Assembly: GCF_003284585.1 (NCBI RefSeq)
Contig: NZ_QKRX01000004.1
Coordinates: 248,001-312,000 of the forward strand
Direction of reading: 5' to 3'
DNA: 64,000 nucleotides
From: Nitrincola tibetensis
GTDB taxonomy: Bacteria > Pseudomonadota > Gammaproteobacteria > Pseudomonadales > Balneatricaceae
Position numbers and translations under genes: made by a program. This document shows positions 29,073 to 37,274 of the stretch, one piece after another; position 1 is the stretch's first letter; the number at the start of each line of letters is the position of its first letter. The notes beneath the pieces are model-generated. The model saw nothing but the letters and a program-made list of their open reading frames with translations. It did not search any database and was not told the DNA's origin.

Positions 29073-30887
29073 ATGTCTTACATATTGTCACACAAAACGT
29101 CACACAAGCCCCCTTCTGTACCCTGTAAAAGTCCATCCGTACCTTACACGACTCAACGACGTGGAATTTACCATTTTCGCATGCGTGTACCTAACCAAGA
29201 TCGTGTAATACAATTTAGTTTACGAACTTACGATCCTGATCTTGCGAGGGAGATAGCTGCAAAGCTTGCTCATGACATGAAGAAAACCAATAAACCTGAT
29301 AATGGTAACTCAAACAGTACAGGCAATGACGACTACAATAATCCTCCCTATGATGTTAACGATCCTATAGCAATCATGAAAGCGTGGATGAAGAATACAT
29401 ACATCATACGCAAGACTAACGGACCAGAAGAAATTGAAAATCGGCGCTTAGCAAAACTTGCTCGACGACAACAAAACCAAGAGCGCGCTAAAGCTGACAA
29501 GATCAATGGAAAAAATATTATTGCTGCTCTTGAAGAGCAAATTAAAGAACAAAATCCTGCACTCGATAAATTAGTGCAAGCCCTTGATATTACCTTAAAT
29601 CATGACGCTGGAAGCCTTCCTAATTTAAATAGAAAGTATGTCAGACAGCCTCATTTCATGTTCAAAAATCCCGATGATTTTAATTCAAACCTTGAACAAG
29701 AAAAGCAAAACATTGCTGACAACGAACCAGATACATCCAATCGTTCAAATACTGGAGAAGCCAACACTCCATCAACAATTACAAAGACTGATCTAACTGA
29801 ACTTCATGAAGAGTTTTGCAAAAGACAAACGGATAATGATGAAATCTCGATTGACACCATAAACGACTATAGAGAAGCGTTTACTATTTACCTCGAATAC
29901 GCAGGAACACCCATATTTGAAGAAATCGATCAACATAAGCACAATCGCTTTGTTGATTTTCTACGCCAACTACCCAAGAATAAAACAAAAATGCCTCAGT
30001 ATCGTGACTATTCTTATCAAGAGCTGAGTAAAATGGATATACCGAAAGAGGATAAAGTAAAACCTCGAACAGTTAATAATAAAATCAGAGCGGTGAATAG
30101 GTTTTTTAACTACCTTAAAGAGGATGGAAAACCAAGTTTCACCCCCATTAAAGAACTATCAGCCAAAGTTATCGATAATGAATCAACAAAAAAGCTTCCC
30201 TTCAACAAGTCTCATTTCCCGGTCTTAAAAGAAATTCTGACTAAAACAAAGTGTCACCAACAAAAACTCATTATTAAATTATTGATGCTGACGGGAGCAA
30301 GAGTACAAGAAATTTCCCAAATTGAACTTCAAGACATCAAGTATGAAGCTGATATTTTAGGTATTCACATCACAAACCTTAATGACAAAGGAGAAGTTGT
30401 AAATCTTCAACTATATCAAGGAGAAGCCGATTCATTCAAAGGTGTCAAGAATATAAGCTCTAAACGGTTTATTCCTGTACCTTCTGCCCTAGTAGAGGAA
30501 CTACTTGCATTTAAAAATAATCGTATAGCACAAAAAAATGGCAATCGACTCTTTGACCAGATAACCGTCCCTAAAGCGACGAAAAAAGTGGGTGAGACAA
30601 TTTCTCGTGCATTTAATAGAAAGCTAAGAAATAGAAATTTATCCAATGAATATACTCTTCATTGCCTCAGACATACTTTTATTACACTTACCAGTAAAGC
30701 TAAGGTCACAGTTGATTCTAATGGGATAACTGTAAAAGTTCCCATATTTAGGGATGCTTACATAAAAGCAATTACTGGACACCATATAACAGATGTCCAT
30801 GATAGAGTATATTTACATACGGATGCAGAAGATCTTTTGAGTATTGTGGATTACATGTATGATAGCTTTTATAAAGAAGTTTTGTAA
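29073..30887 (+). CDS. Tyrosine-recombinase integrase of the mobile element
   Basis: 604-residue integrase. The N-terminal arm-binding region (RRGIYHFRMRVPNQDR, SLRTYDPDLAREIA) is followed by a long, low-complexity, polar linker (residues about 70-240), a core-binding SAM-like domain (about 245-350) and the catalytic domain. The catalytic residues are all visible: Arg in LTGARVQEISQ, HxxR in LHCLRHTFIT, the second His in ITGHHITDVHDR and Tyr in RVYLH. It sits 62 bases after tRNA-Pro pointing into the element, as expected for a tRNA-targeted integrase. The linker is longer than in phage-type integrases. AT-richer codons than its neighbours suggest transfer. Confidence 0.92.
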   Translation: MSYILSHKTSHKPPSVPCKSPSVPYTTQRRGIYHFRMRVPNQDRVIQFSLRTYDPDLAREIAAKLAHDMKKTNKPDNGNSNSTGNDDYNNPPYDVNDPIAIMKAWMKNTYIIRKTNGPEEIENRRLAKLARRQQNQERAKADKINGKNIIAALEEQIKEQNPALDKLVQALDITLNHDAGSLPNLNRKYVRQPHFMFKNPDDFNSNLEQEKQNIADNEPDTSNRSNTGEANTPSTITKTDLTELHEEFCKRQTDNDEISIDTINDYREAFTIYLEYAGTPIFEEIDQHKHNRFVDFLRQLPKNKTKMPQYRDYSYQELSKMDIPKEDKVKPRTVNNKIRAVNRFFNYLKEDGKPSFTPIKELSAKVIDNESTKKLPFNKSHFPVLKEILTKTKCHQQKLIIKLLMLTGARVQEISQIELQDIKYEADILGIHITNLNDKGEVVNLQLYQGEADSFKGVKNISSKRFIPVPSALVEELLAFKNNRIAQKNGNRLFDQITVPKATKKVGETISRAFNRKLRNRNLSNEYTLHCLRHTFITLTSKAKVTVDSNGITVKVPIFRDAYIKAITGHHITDVHDRVYLHTDAEDLLSIVDYMYDSFYKEVL

Positions 30888-30895
30888 AAACCTCT

Positions 30896-31040
30896 TGACA
30901 CACTCAATATTAGCCGCTAGGCTTTTAAGAGTGTGTCACTTATAATAAACTACAAGGTAGTTTATTATAAGTAAAGGGATTCAAAAGGGACTCCCCTTTT
31001 GCCGCGTCTTATAAAAGTTTCGTAGAAAGTTTTATAAGAC
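30896..31040. promoter_or_regulatory. Four-hairpin region, candidate oriT of the element
   Basis: Four perfect inverted repeats are packed in 145 bases: TGACACACTC/GAGTGTGTCA (30896-30938), ACTTATAATAAACTAC with its complement after a 3-base loop (30938-30972), AAAAGGG/CCCTTTT (30983-31000) and GTCTTATAAAA with its complement (31006-31040). The right arm of the first reads AGTGTGTCA, close to the AGTGTG/TTA nick region of MobV plasmids such as pMV158. It lies directly upstream of the relaxase gene, where MobV oriT sites are found. Confidence 0.5.
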
Positions 31041-31107
31041 ATAGTCGGTCTCTCAGACTTACAATAATTGTCAATTTAAAGGATTTTATTATGATAAGGA
31101 AATCATT

Positions 31108-32508
31108 ATGTCAGGTTATCAATTCGTTCACTATGAAGCCTATTCGCGTAAAGGCAAAGACAAAAAAAGAAGCTTACTTTCAATTGCTTTAGAAGCAGAT
31201 CGCTCATCTGGAAACCACCCACACGTTCAAGCCCCCCTCCCCCCAGAATATATTATTGGTACGTCATTTGAAGAAAGTGCCAACAAAATAATCGATGCCG
31301 CAGATAAAAGCACAACATTACACAGTGGCAAGAAGCGAAAAGTCCGGTCGGATGCAAATGTTGGTATCGGATTAATTGCAAGTCACCCTATCTCTATTAA
31401 CCAATTGAATGAGATGACAAAGCTGGAAAGGGAAAAGGTTATCCTTGAAGTAAGAGAATGGGCTTTATCTGTCATAGAATTCACTAAAGATGAGTTTCCA
31501 AACAATGTGAGGTCGGCATGCCTACACTGGGACGAATCTCACCCTCATATTCATGTTTTGGTTGGCTCAGATGAGCCAATGGAGGATTTTCATATAATCC
31601 ATAAAGGTGAAAGTGCTAGAAAACAAGCTCAAGGCAATGATCGGTCAAAACATGGTAAAAAAATTGGTAATGATGCCTACAACGCAGAGATGCGATCATT
31701 TCAAGATAGATATTACCAACACGTAGGCATTAACTTTGGTCAGACACGCTTAGGACCTGCTAGAGAAAGACTCACCAGAGCTGAATGGAACGCAAGGAAG
31801 AAAGCTGCTGAAGCCACCACCGAAGCTGTCAGACGCTCTAAAGAAATCGAAGCAGAAGCCCTTCAACGTCTTGAAAATGCACGTTTTGATGCTGAGTTAT
31901 TAAAAGAAACAGCTATAGAAGAAATTAATCGCCAAAAGAAAGTTGCTGAAAATGCCATCAAAGAAGCTGAACGTATCAAATTAGACGCAACTAAACGCTC
32001 GGAAGAAGAAAATCAGCATATTCAATTATTATTAGATGAAGCCAAACAAGCCAAAGAAACCGCTGAAGCTCTTCATCAAAAAGCAACTAAGTATGATTCC
32101 AAAATAGGAGGGCTTTTGAATATGTTTGGCGTAAAAGACAGAATTATTGAGCAAACTGAAGATACATTTAAAATAGAACTCAAACAATTAAAAGATCAGG
32201 TTGAGAGTGATAAACGAGTCATTAGCAGATTGAGATCTGAAAACTCAGAATTGAAAATATATAAAAAAATCTATGCATCGATCATAAAAATTTCTAAAAA
32301 CATTAGAAATTTAGAAAAGAATCCTAGTATAGCACTTCAAGCTTACTCCTATATATTTTCTCTATTTTTAAAAAACAAGGACAATCCAATAGAGCTTGAG
32401 GATAAATTACAAAATCAGAACTCATTATTAAATAAAAGGATAACGAAGGAAAGTAAAGAAAAAACAAAGGACACTGTCATTTCAAACCAGATTAATGACT
32501 TTGAATAA
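31108..32508 (+). CDS. MobV-like (Pre/Mob) relaxase
   Basis: 466-residue mobilization protein. The HUH-type metal site appears as LHWDESHPHIHVLVG near residues 148-162, corresponding to the HxDExxPHxH motif of MobV relaxases. The N-terminal part is the catalytic domain; from about residue 230 it is a long coiled coil rich in Ala, Glu and Lys (about 230-330), then a Lys-rich tail. It would nick oriT and pilot single-stranded DNA into a helper's conjugation channel. AAGGAA precedes the ATG. The usual MobV catalytic tyrosine or histidine near the N-terminus was not identified with certainty. Confidence 0.8.
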   Translation: MSGYQFVHYEAYSRKGKDKKRSLLSIALEADRSSGNHPHVQAPLPPEYIIGTSFEESANKIIDAADKSTTLHSGKKRKVRSDANVGIGLIASHPISINQLNEMTKLEREKVILEVREWALSVIEFTKDEFPNNVRSACLHWDESHPHIHVLVGSDEPMEDFHIIHKGESARKQAQGNDRSKHGKKIGNDAYNAEMRSFQDRYYQHVGINFGQTRLGPARERLTRAEWNARKKAAEATTEAVRRSKEIEAEALQRLENARFDAELLKETAIEEINRQKKVAENAIKEAERIKLDATKRSEEENQHIQLLLDEAKQAKETAEALHQKATKYDSKIGGLLNMFGVKDRIIEQTEDTFKIELKQLKDQVESDKRVISRLRSENSELKIYKKIYASIIKISKNIRNLEKNPSIALQAYSYIFSLFLKNKDNPIELEDKLQNQNSLLNKRITKESKEKTKDTVISNQINDFE

Positions 32509-32658
32509 ACGAGTCGCCATGATACGAATATTATCAAAGCAATCGGAATAACTAGATTTTTTAGCCTAAATACTGTTAACAATTTTTAAAATTCTAAGGT
32601 TGAATGGTTATATTCTTACAGGCAAAATTATCATTTATAAATAGTTTTCATTTATTTA

Positions 32659-32683
32659 CTGGTAAGCCACTTTGGCCTACCAG
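32659..32683. terminator. Hairpin between relaxase and cargo genes
   Basis: CTGGTA/TACCAG with an inner GCC/GGC stem, lying between convergent transcripts just downstream of the anchor-protein gene. T run weak. Confidence 0.5.
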
Positions 32684-32692
32684 CTTTACGAA

Positions 32693-33415
32693 TTACAGAA
32701 CTCTCTTTACTTCCTCGTAATTACCCGCTGTTCTTAGAATCAGCGTCACATTTTCTGATGTGCGATTACGGAAGAACCAGCCGTGATTTCCAGTAAATGC
32801 CGCAGTCAATTCACCTTCATCATGTTGAACACCTCGACCTTTCTCGTAACTGATGGAACGACCACCGCCATCACCATGAGTGTCATAGTTAAGCGGGCCT
32901 TCAACTCCATCCCATGAGAAACGAGCAGTACTTCCTTCAGCCATCACTAATTTAATCTCTGTACCTTGTCCCGGTGTCAGGATAATTTCAACCGTATCAC
33001 GCCAGACCAATGCTTCTTCTTCCAAGATCACTTCTGACTGAACGTTTTCAGCGGAAGATTTCATTACTGAGGGTGTTACTATAGGTTCAGCAGCTATCTC
33101 TTCAACGGCTACCTCTTCAACTACATTTAACTCGGTCTGAGCATCAGCAACGTCAAAACTCATAGTTTTGTCAGTGTTTTCTTGTGCAAGATAACGAGCA
33201 TCGGCTTCAGCTTCGGCAGCTAGTTGCTGTTTAATTTCCCCCATTTCTGTCAAACCAAGCCAGCGACCTACGCCTGTTGGATCAACCGCATACTCAGAGG
33301 GCAATATCACCGTAACTAGAATAACTAATGCGGTAATCAGAGCAATGAAGGTAGAACGGATTAGCTTCTGAGTGGTTGGCAGCTCTGCACGTGATGGAAT
33401 ATCTGTGTTATACAT
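32693..33415 (-). CDS. Transmembrane anchor protein of metal-resistance islands
   Basis: 240-residue protein with a short cytoplasmic N-terminus (IPSRAELPTTQKLIRST), one transmembrane segment (about residues 24-46) and a periplasmic region with an acidic coiled part and a beta-rich C-terminal domain (WRDTVEIILTPGQGTEIKLVM, then FSWDGVEGPLNYDTHGDGGG). It resembles proteins annotated as transmembrane anchor protein that travel beside HupE/UreJ-type genes in metal islands. Its biochemical role is unknown; the C-terminal domain with Asp and His could bind a cation. It is 27 bases downstream of the HupE-like gene, so co-transcribed. Confidence 0.65.
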   Translation of the reverse strand: MYNTDIPSRAELPTTQKLIRSTFIALITALVILVTVILPSEYAVDPTGVGRWLGLTEMGEIKQQLAAEAEADARYLAQENTDKTMSFDVADAQTELNVVEEVAVEEIAAEPIVTPSVMKSSAENVQSEVILEEEALVWRDTVEIILTPGQGTEIKLVMAEGSTARFSWDGVEGPLNYDTHGDGGGRSISYEKGRGVQHDEGELTAAFTGNHGWFFRNRTSENVTLILRTAGNYEEVKRVL

Positions 33416-33442
33416 AACTTAATACCTTAAAAATGATCGAGT

Positions 33443-34177
33443 TTAGGCAACAAAAAAGCCCGTGAGCTGATAGCCAATCAGAACAAAGCCTGCACACATC
33501 ATGGCAACATTAGCAGTGTAGGCATGACGCAGAAAACTGCCCGTCCGACGCCAAAAGCCCATCATGATCAGAATAGCGCTTAATGCTAGAAGCTGGCCTA
33601 TCTCAACACCGACATTGAACGCCAGTAGATTCGGTAATAGCCCATCTGGAGAGATATCGTATTCAATGATCTTGCTTGATAAGCCAAAGCCATGACAAAA
33701 ACCAAAAATCAGTGTTGCCATGAGCGTATTTGGTTGCCAACCAAACCAGCGTTGATAGGCTCCTAAATTATCCAATGCTTTGTAGACTACTGAAAGCCCG
33801 ATAATCGCATCGATAATGTAGCTATTGATGCCGATGTTGAAGTAAACACCAAGCAGCATGGTTGTCGAATGACCAAACGCAAACACACTGACATAGATGG
33901 CAATATGCTGCATGCGATACAGGAAAAATATGACCCCTAGAAGGAACAATATATGGTCATATCCCGTGACCATATGTTTGGCGCCAAGATAGATAAACGA
34001 TACCAAGTGAACACCGCTTATCTCTTGAATATATCCCTTATCACCTTGCGCGACTGCATGCGCAAAGACCTCTTGGCTTATCCCCATCAATAACAAGCCA
34101 ATAATAGACACGAACAAAAACAGGCGTCGTTTCACCCTGTTCGACATGCTGGCTGAGCCAGCAGTAGATATGAACAT
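33443..34177 (-). CDS. HupE/UreJ family protein (putative nickel/cobalt transport)
   Basis: 244-residue inner-membrane protein. A signal peptide ending in VFAHA is followed by about six transmembrane segments with the family motifs GYDHILFLLGVIFFL and FAFGHSTTM and the further histidine-containing GFCHGFGLSS. HupE/UreJ proteins are nickel (or cobalt) permeases linked to hydrogenase or urease, but neither enzyme is present here, so a metal-resistance or trafficking role is more likely. ATG 34177 was chosen for GGAG six bases upstream; a start at 34210 lacks a ribosome-binding site. Confidence 0.8.
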   Translation of the reverse strand: MFISTAGSASMSNRVKRRLFLFVSIIGLLLMGISQEVFAHAVAQGDKGYIQEISGVHLVSFIYLGAKHMVTGYDHILFLLGVIFFLYRMQHIAIYVSVFAFGHSTTMLLGVYFNIGINSYIIDAIIGLSVVYKALDNLGAYQRWFGWQPNTLMATLIFGFCHGFGLSSKIIEYDISPDGLLPNLLAFNVGVEIGQLLALSAILIMMGFWRRTGSFLRHAYTANVAMMCAGFVLIGYQLTGFFVA

Positions 34178-34219
34178 GAAATACTCCAATAAACTCTGGT
34201 TAAATTGCATTAAAAATAA

Positions 34220-34558
34220 CTAAACAGAGTTTTTTGGAGGTCGTTCCAGCAGCCAAGGGGTTCGTATCGGTTGAATTTTACCCAAGTCTTTAGTGTTTGG
34301 TGACTGAATTTGAGACGGACGCAATGAGACGACATCTTGCCTGTCCGGTGTTTCATGTGAATGACTCGTGGGATCATGTTGAGCATCAGAGTCACTATGA
34401 TGATGGTCGTGATGGCCTGAGTGATCCTGCAAATCAAGCGTAAAGGAGTGATCTGCAAATCCCATTGAGTTCGCAACTCCCGGAAATGAAATAACTAGCC
34501 CCGGCAAGATCAGCACGATGATCAGCAAGTATGATAACGTTCGCCTAGTGCTCTTCAT
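34220..34558 (-). CDS. Secreted histidine-rich small protein
   Basis: 112 residues with an N-terminal hydrophobic signal or anchor segment (about residues 8-30) and a His/Asp/Ser-rich stretch, HSGHHDHHHSDSDAQHD, followed by HSHET. This composition fits a periplasmic metal buffer or chaperone handing nickel, cobalt or zinc to the adjacent HupE-like protein. I do not recognise a named family. It heads the minus-strand cargo operon; the ribosome-binding site is poor. Confidence 0.65.
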   Translation of the reverse strand: MKSTRRTLSYLLIIVLILPGLVISFPGVANSMGFADHSFTLDLQDHSGHHDHHHSDSDAQHDPTSHSHETPDRQDVVSLRPSQIQSPNTKDLGKIQPIRTPWLLERPPKNSV

Positions 34559-34622
34559 TGTTAATTCAAAAATCCAGTGTTTCTCGTGATTCTGCTAATG
34601 TAATAACCTTAGCACTAGTTTA

Positions 34623-34637
34623 ATATTGTTACAATAT
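34623..34637. promoter_or_regulatory. Inverted repeat in the divergent cargo promoter region
   Basis: ATATTG-TTA-CAATAT lies in the 127 bases between the divergent His-rich and MFS genes, a place where one metalloregulator could control both. No regulator gene is carried by the element. Confidence 0.3.
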
Positions 34638-34685
34638 ATCATTCCCGTTGGGGATACATAAAGGTCATTTTGAATATGTGTCGCT

Positions 34686-36002
34686 ATGTTTACTGTTTTA
34701 GCTAATCACTCTTATCGACAATTATTTTTAGCCCAAATTGTCGCCTTACTAGGCACGGGCTTGGCAACGGTTGCGCTAAGTTTGCTTGCCTATGACTTGG
34801 CTGATGACCATGCTGGAATGGTCATAGGAACAGCATTAACGATAAAAATGCTCGCCTATGTTTTTATTGCTCCCTTGGCTTCAGCCCTGTTTCGTGCGCT
34901 ATCCAGAAGAAAGCTACTCGTCACACTGGATCTCATTAGAGCAAGTGTGGCCGTATTCCTGCCATTTGTCTCAGAAGTTTGGCATGTTTATATACTCATT
35001 TTTATTTTACAGTCAGCGTCCGCCTGCTTCACTCCACTGTTTCAAGCCACCATTCCTGATATTTTAGAAAATGAAGAGCAATATACTCAAGCCCTATCTC
35101 TCTCAAGACTTGCGTATGATCTGGAGAACCTGATCAGTCCAGCTTTAGCCGCACTTATGCTAACCTTAATGACGTGGCAGGGGCTTTTTACCGGCACGGT
35201 GATAGGATTTATCGCCTCAGCATTGCTAATACTGAGTGTCACCTTTCCCATCATGAAGGCGGCAAATAAAAATCGTTCAGGAATTTATCAAAAAACAACC
35301 CGAGGGATACGCTTTTATTTAGCCACGCCACGATTACGAGGCTTGTTAGCCATGAATGTTGCCGTGACCTGTGCTGGTGCCATGGTGATCGTCAACAGCG
35401 TGGTGATTGTACAATCAACGTTCGGGCTTTCCGCTCAAGATACCGCACTCGCGTTTACCTTTTTTGGAGGAGGGTCGATGTTTGCAGCATTGACCATGCC
35501 TTGTTTGCTAAAGCGTATGCAGGATCGCACTCTGATGCTGGGTGCAACGCTATTGTTAATACTCGGTCTGTTTAGCGCATCACGTATCAGCCATATCATT
35601 GAACTCTGGACGATTTGGTTTTTACTTGGTGCAGGCTATGCATGGATACAGACCCCTTCGGGCCGCTTGTTGACACGTTCGTCACATGAAGAGGATCGGC
35701 CTGATCTATTTGCAGCACAGTTTTCGTTATCTCATGCCTGCTGGCTGTTTGCTTATCCACTCGCAGGCTGGTTGGGAGTTAAACTGGGCGTTAGTCTTAC
35801 CTTTTCTGTGTTTGGCATGGTGGCGTTATTGGCCTTTTTATTAGCGCTAAAACTCTGGCCCGCTGAAGATCCAGAGGTTGTTGAGCATTACCACGCTAAC
35901 TTTCCAGAAAATCACCCTCATATTGCTCATTCCAAGCGTCTACACTCACATCCATTCGTCATTGACGATTTGCATGAAAAGTGGCCTCGAAAAAGTAACT
36001 GA
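34686..36002 (+). CDS. NreB-like MFS exporter with His-rich tail
   Basis: 438-residue major facilitator with about twelve transmembrane segments (LLGTGLATVALSLLAYDLADD at the N-terminus). After the last helix comes a cytoplasmic tail with several histidines (EHYHANFPENHPHIAH, LHSHP) at about residues 395-425. Nickel exporter NreB of Cupriavidus has the same build: MFS with a histidine-rich C-terminus. Nickel, cobalt or a related divalent cation is the probable substrate, in line with the divergent HupE-like and His-rich genes. The ribosome-binding site is weak. Confidence 0.75.
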   Translation: MFTVLANHSYRQLFLAQIVALLGTGLATVALSLLAYDLADDHAGMVIGTALTIKMLAYVFIAPLASALFRALSRRKLLVTLDLIRASVAVFLPFVSEVWHVYILIFILQSASACFTPLFQATIPDILENEEQYTQALSLSRLAYDLENLISPALAALMLTLMTWQGLFTGTVIGFIASALLILSVTFPIMKAANKNRSGIYQKTTRGIRFYLATPRLRGLLAMNVAVTCAGAMVIVNSVVIVQSTFGLSAQDTALAFTFFGGGSMFAALTMPCLLKRMQDRTLMLGATLLLILGLFSASRISHIIELWTIWFLLGAGYAWIQTPSGRLLTRSSHEEDRPDLFAAQFSLSHACWLFAYPLAGWLGVKLGVSLTFSVFGMVALLAFLLALKLWPAEDPEVVEHYHANFPENHPHIAHSKRLHSHPFVIDDLHEKWPRKSN

Positions 36003-36490
36003 AGATGTTATTTTTTTAATTACATGATTTGACCATGCATTTCATCATCGGATTTTTTTGCACCTCACTTTCAGCAATTTATTGTATATCCATTGTAAGG
36101 CTTGAAAATGTCACACAAATTGGTTAACGTATAATTTAAAGAAACATAACTTCAATGCAACCATTTGTTTTTTAAAGAAATATATTGTTCGAAGCTGGTA
36201 TGATTTAACCAAAAAAGATCCCTCCACTCCGACCACTTTCATTTATTCAATAAACCCTTATCTATCTTTGTTCTATTTAATACATAGATTGAAAGATTTT
36301 TGTTGTTCTTAAATCATCTACCTCTAACTTCTAGAACCAGACACATAGAAGCGCATAGAATTTAAGAATCTTGCACAGTACCACACTTTCTTTTAAATAC
36401 CCTATCTTGAGTTAATAGGCTCAACGGCATAATGTCTTTTGATAGCTGGATTCAGCAATGAATACCAAGCCAATCATTTTCCCTATCTAA
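36003..36490. other. Intergenic region containing the right element end
   Basis: 488 bases of AT-rich DNA without a supported gene. It carries the right attachment site at 36218-36235; bases to its left belong to the element, those to its right to the host chromosome. Confidence 0.6.
36218..36235 (+). repeat. Right attachment site
   Basis: ATCCCTCCACTCCGACCA, identical over 18 bases to the 3' end of tRNA-Pro at 28993-29010. The bases before it (AACCAAAAAAG) do not continue the tRNA, so this is not a second tRNA gene. Confidence 0.88.
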
Positions 36491-37051
36491 CTATATAAAA
36501 CCACGCTTGAATTTTTCGTGATTTTCAATATTGCTGCGAACATCCACCTCATCCCAAATTTGCAATTCCCAAGGGAAGTAAAAATTACTCTTGTTTTTGA
36601 AATACACATGCAAGCCACGATAACCCTCCTTATCGCGCAAATACCAGTTTTTCAAACCCAACTCATCTTGCAAATCATCCAGCATATCCATCACCCTGCT
36701 GATTTCATCAGCGCTGAGAACAATGCGAACACCAAAAATATCATTCAACCAGTTGTTCACTGGATACTGATCTTCGCGAGTTGAAAAGCGCTCGATCTTG
36801 TCATCAATACTCTCACGGGTTTTCACGCGATAAAAGTATTTAATGTCAATATCTGCCGCCATCAGGTAGTCATTAATACTCTCATGCAGAGTAAGACGAT
36901 ATCGATAAACATGTTCTACTGGAACTTGCCTAATAGTTCTGGATAGATTGATTTTTGTGATTTTTCCTGTTTCAAAATAATCCTTAGAGAAATCAGAATG
37001 AAGGCGATTGATTTCGCTGACGAGTTTCTGAGTCTGGCTGATTTTATCCAT
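36491..37051 (-). CDS. RelA/SpoT-domain protein (small alarmone synthetase-like)
   Basis: 186-residue protein with a single nucleotidyltransferase domain of the RelA/SpoT type. Visible landmarks are VKTRESIDDKIERF, NDIFGVRIV with Asp104, the strictly conserved-looking GYRGLHVYFK, and PWELQIWDEV with Glu162. Asp104 and Glu162 match the two catalytic acidic residues of the (p)ppGpp synthetase fold. No HD hydrolase, TGS or ACT domain is present. Start 37051 was chosen for AAGG seven bases upstream; longer reading runs into the DUF3750 gene. It might make (p)ppGpp, ppApp or modify RNA as toxSAS toxins do; no antitoxin is adjacent. Confidence 0.75.
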   Translation of the reverse strand: MDKISQTQKLVSEINRLHSDFSKDYFETGKITKINLSRTIRQVPVEHVYRYRLTLHESINDYLMAADIDIKYFYRVKTRESIDDKIERFSTREDQYPVNNWLNDIFGVRIVLSADEISRVMDMLDDLQDELGLKNWYLRDKEGYRGLHVYFKNKSNFYFPWELQIWDEVDVRSNIENHEKFKRGFI

Positions 37052-37274
37052 GCTTAACCTTATGCTGTCCGGTAATGGCAAAATGAAACGCTTCCTGCAG
37101 ATGCACATAAAACAAACAGAGCATTTCCGATTTTGGATCCTAGTCGCTGCTGTATTGTGCAATGATGCTGGCGATTTTTTTGCAAATGCACCGCTTTCTG
37201 GGACAAGTGGAGCGTACCCCTTCCAACAGGGTTTTAAAATAGTCTCTGCCAAATAAGTGAAACAACAAACCAAA

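Noticed and set aside
30938-30972. The 16-base inverted repeat as the integrase terminator
   Set aside because: It is A+T-rich, has a three-base loop and no following T run; it fits a DNA or oriT hairpin better.
33443-34177. HupE-like protein as evidence for a hydrogenase or urease operon
   Set aside because: No hydrogenase, urease or maturation gene is present in the window; the mobile metal module is a better context.
36218-36235. Second tRNA-Pro gene at the right end
   Set aside because: Only the last 18 bases match; no D-arm or anticodon arm precedes them. It is the attachment-site copy.
37050-37256. Plus-strand 68-residue frame between the RelA/SpoT-domain and DUF3750 genes
   Set aside because: No ribosome-binding site, composition not gene-like, antisense to the 5' region of the RelA/SpoT-domain gene.
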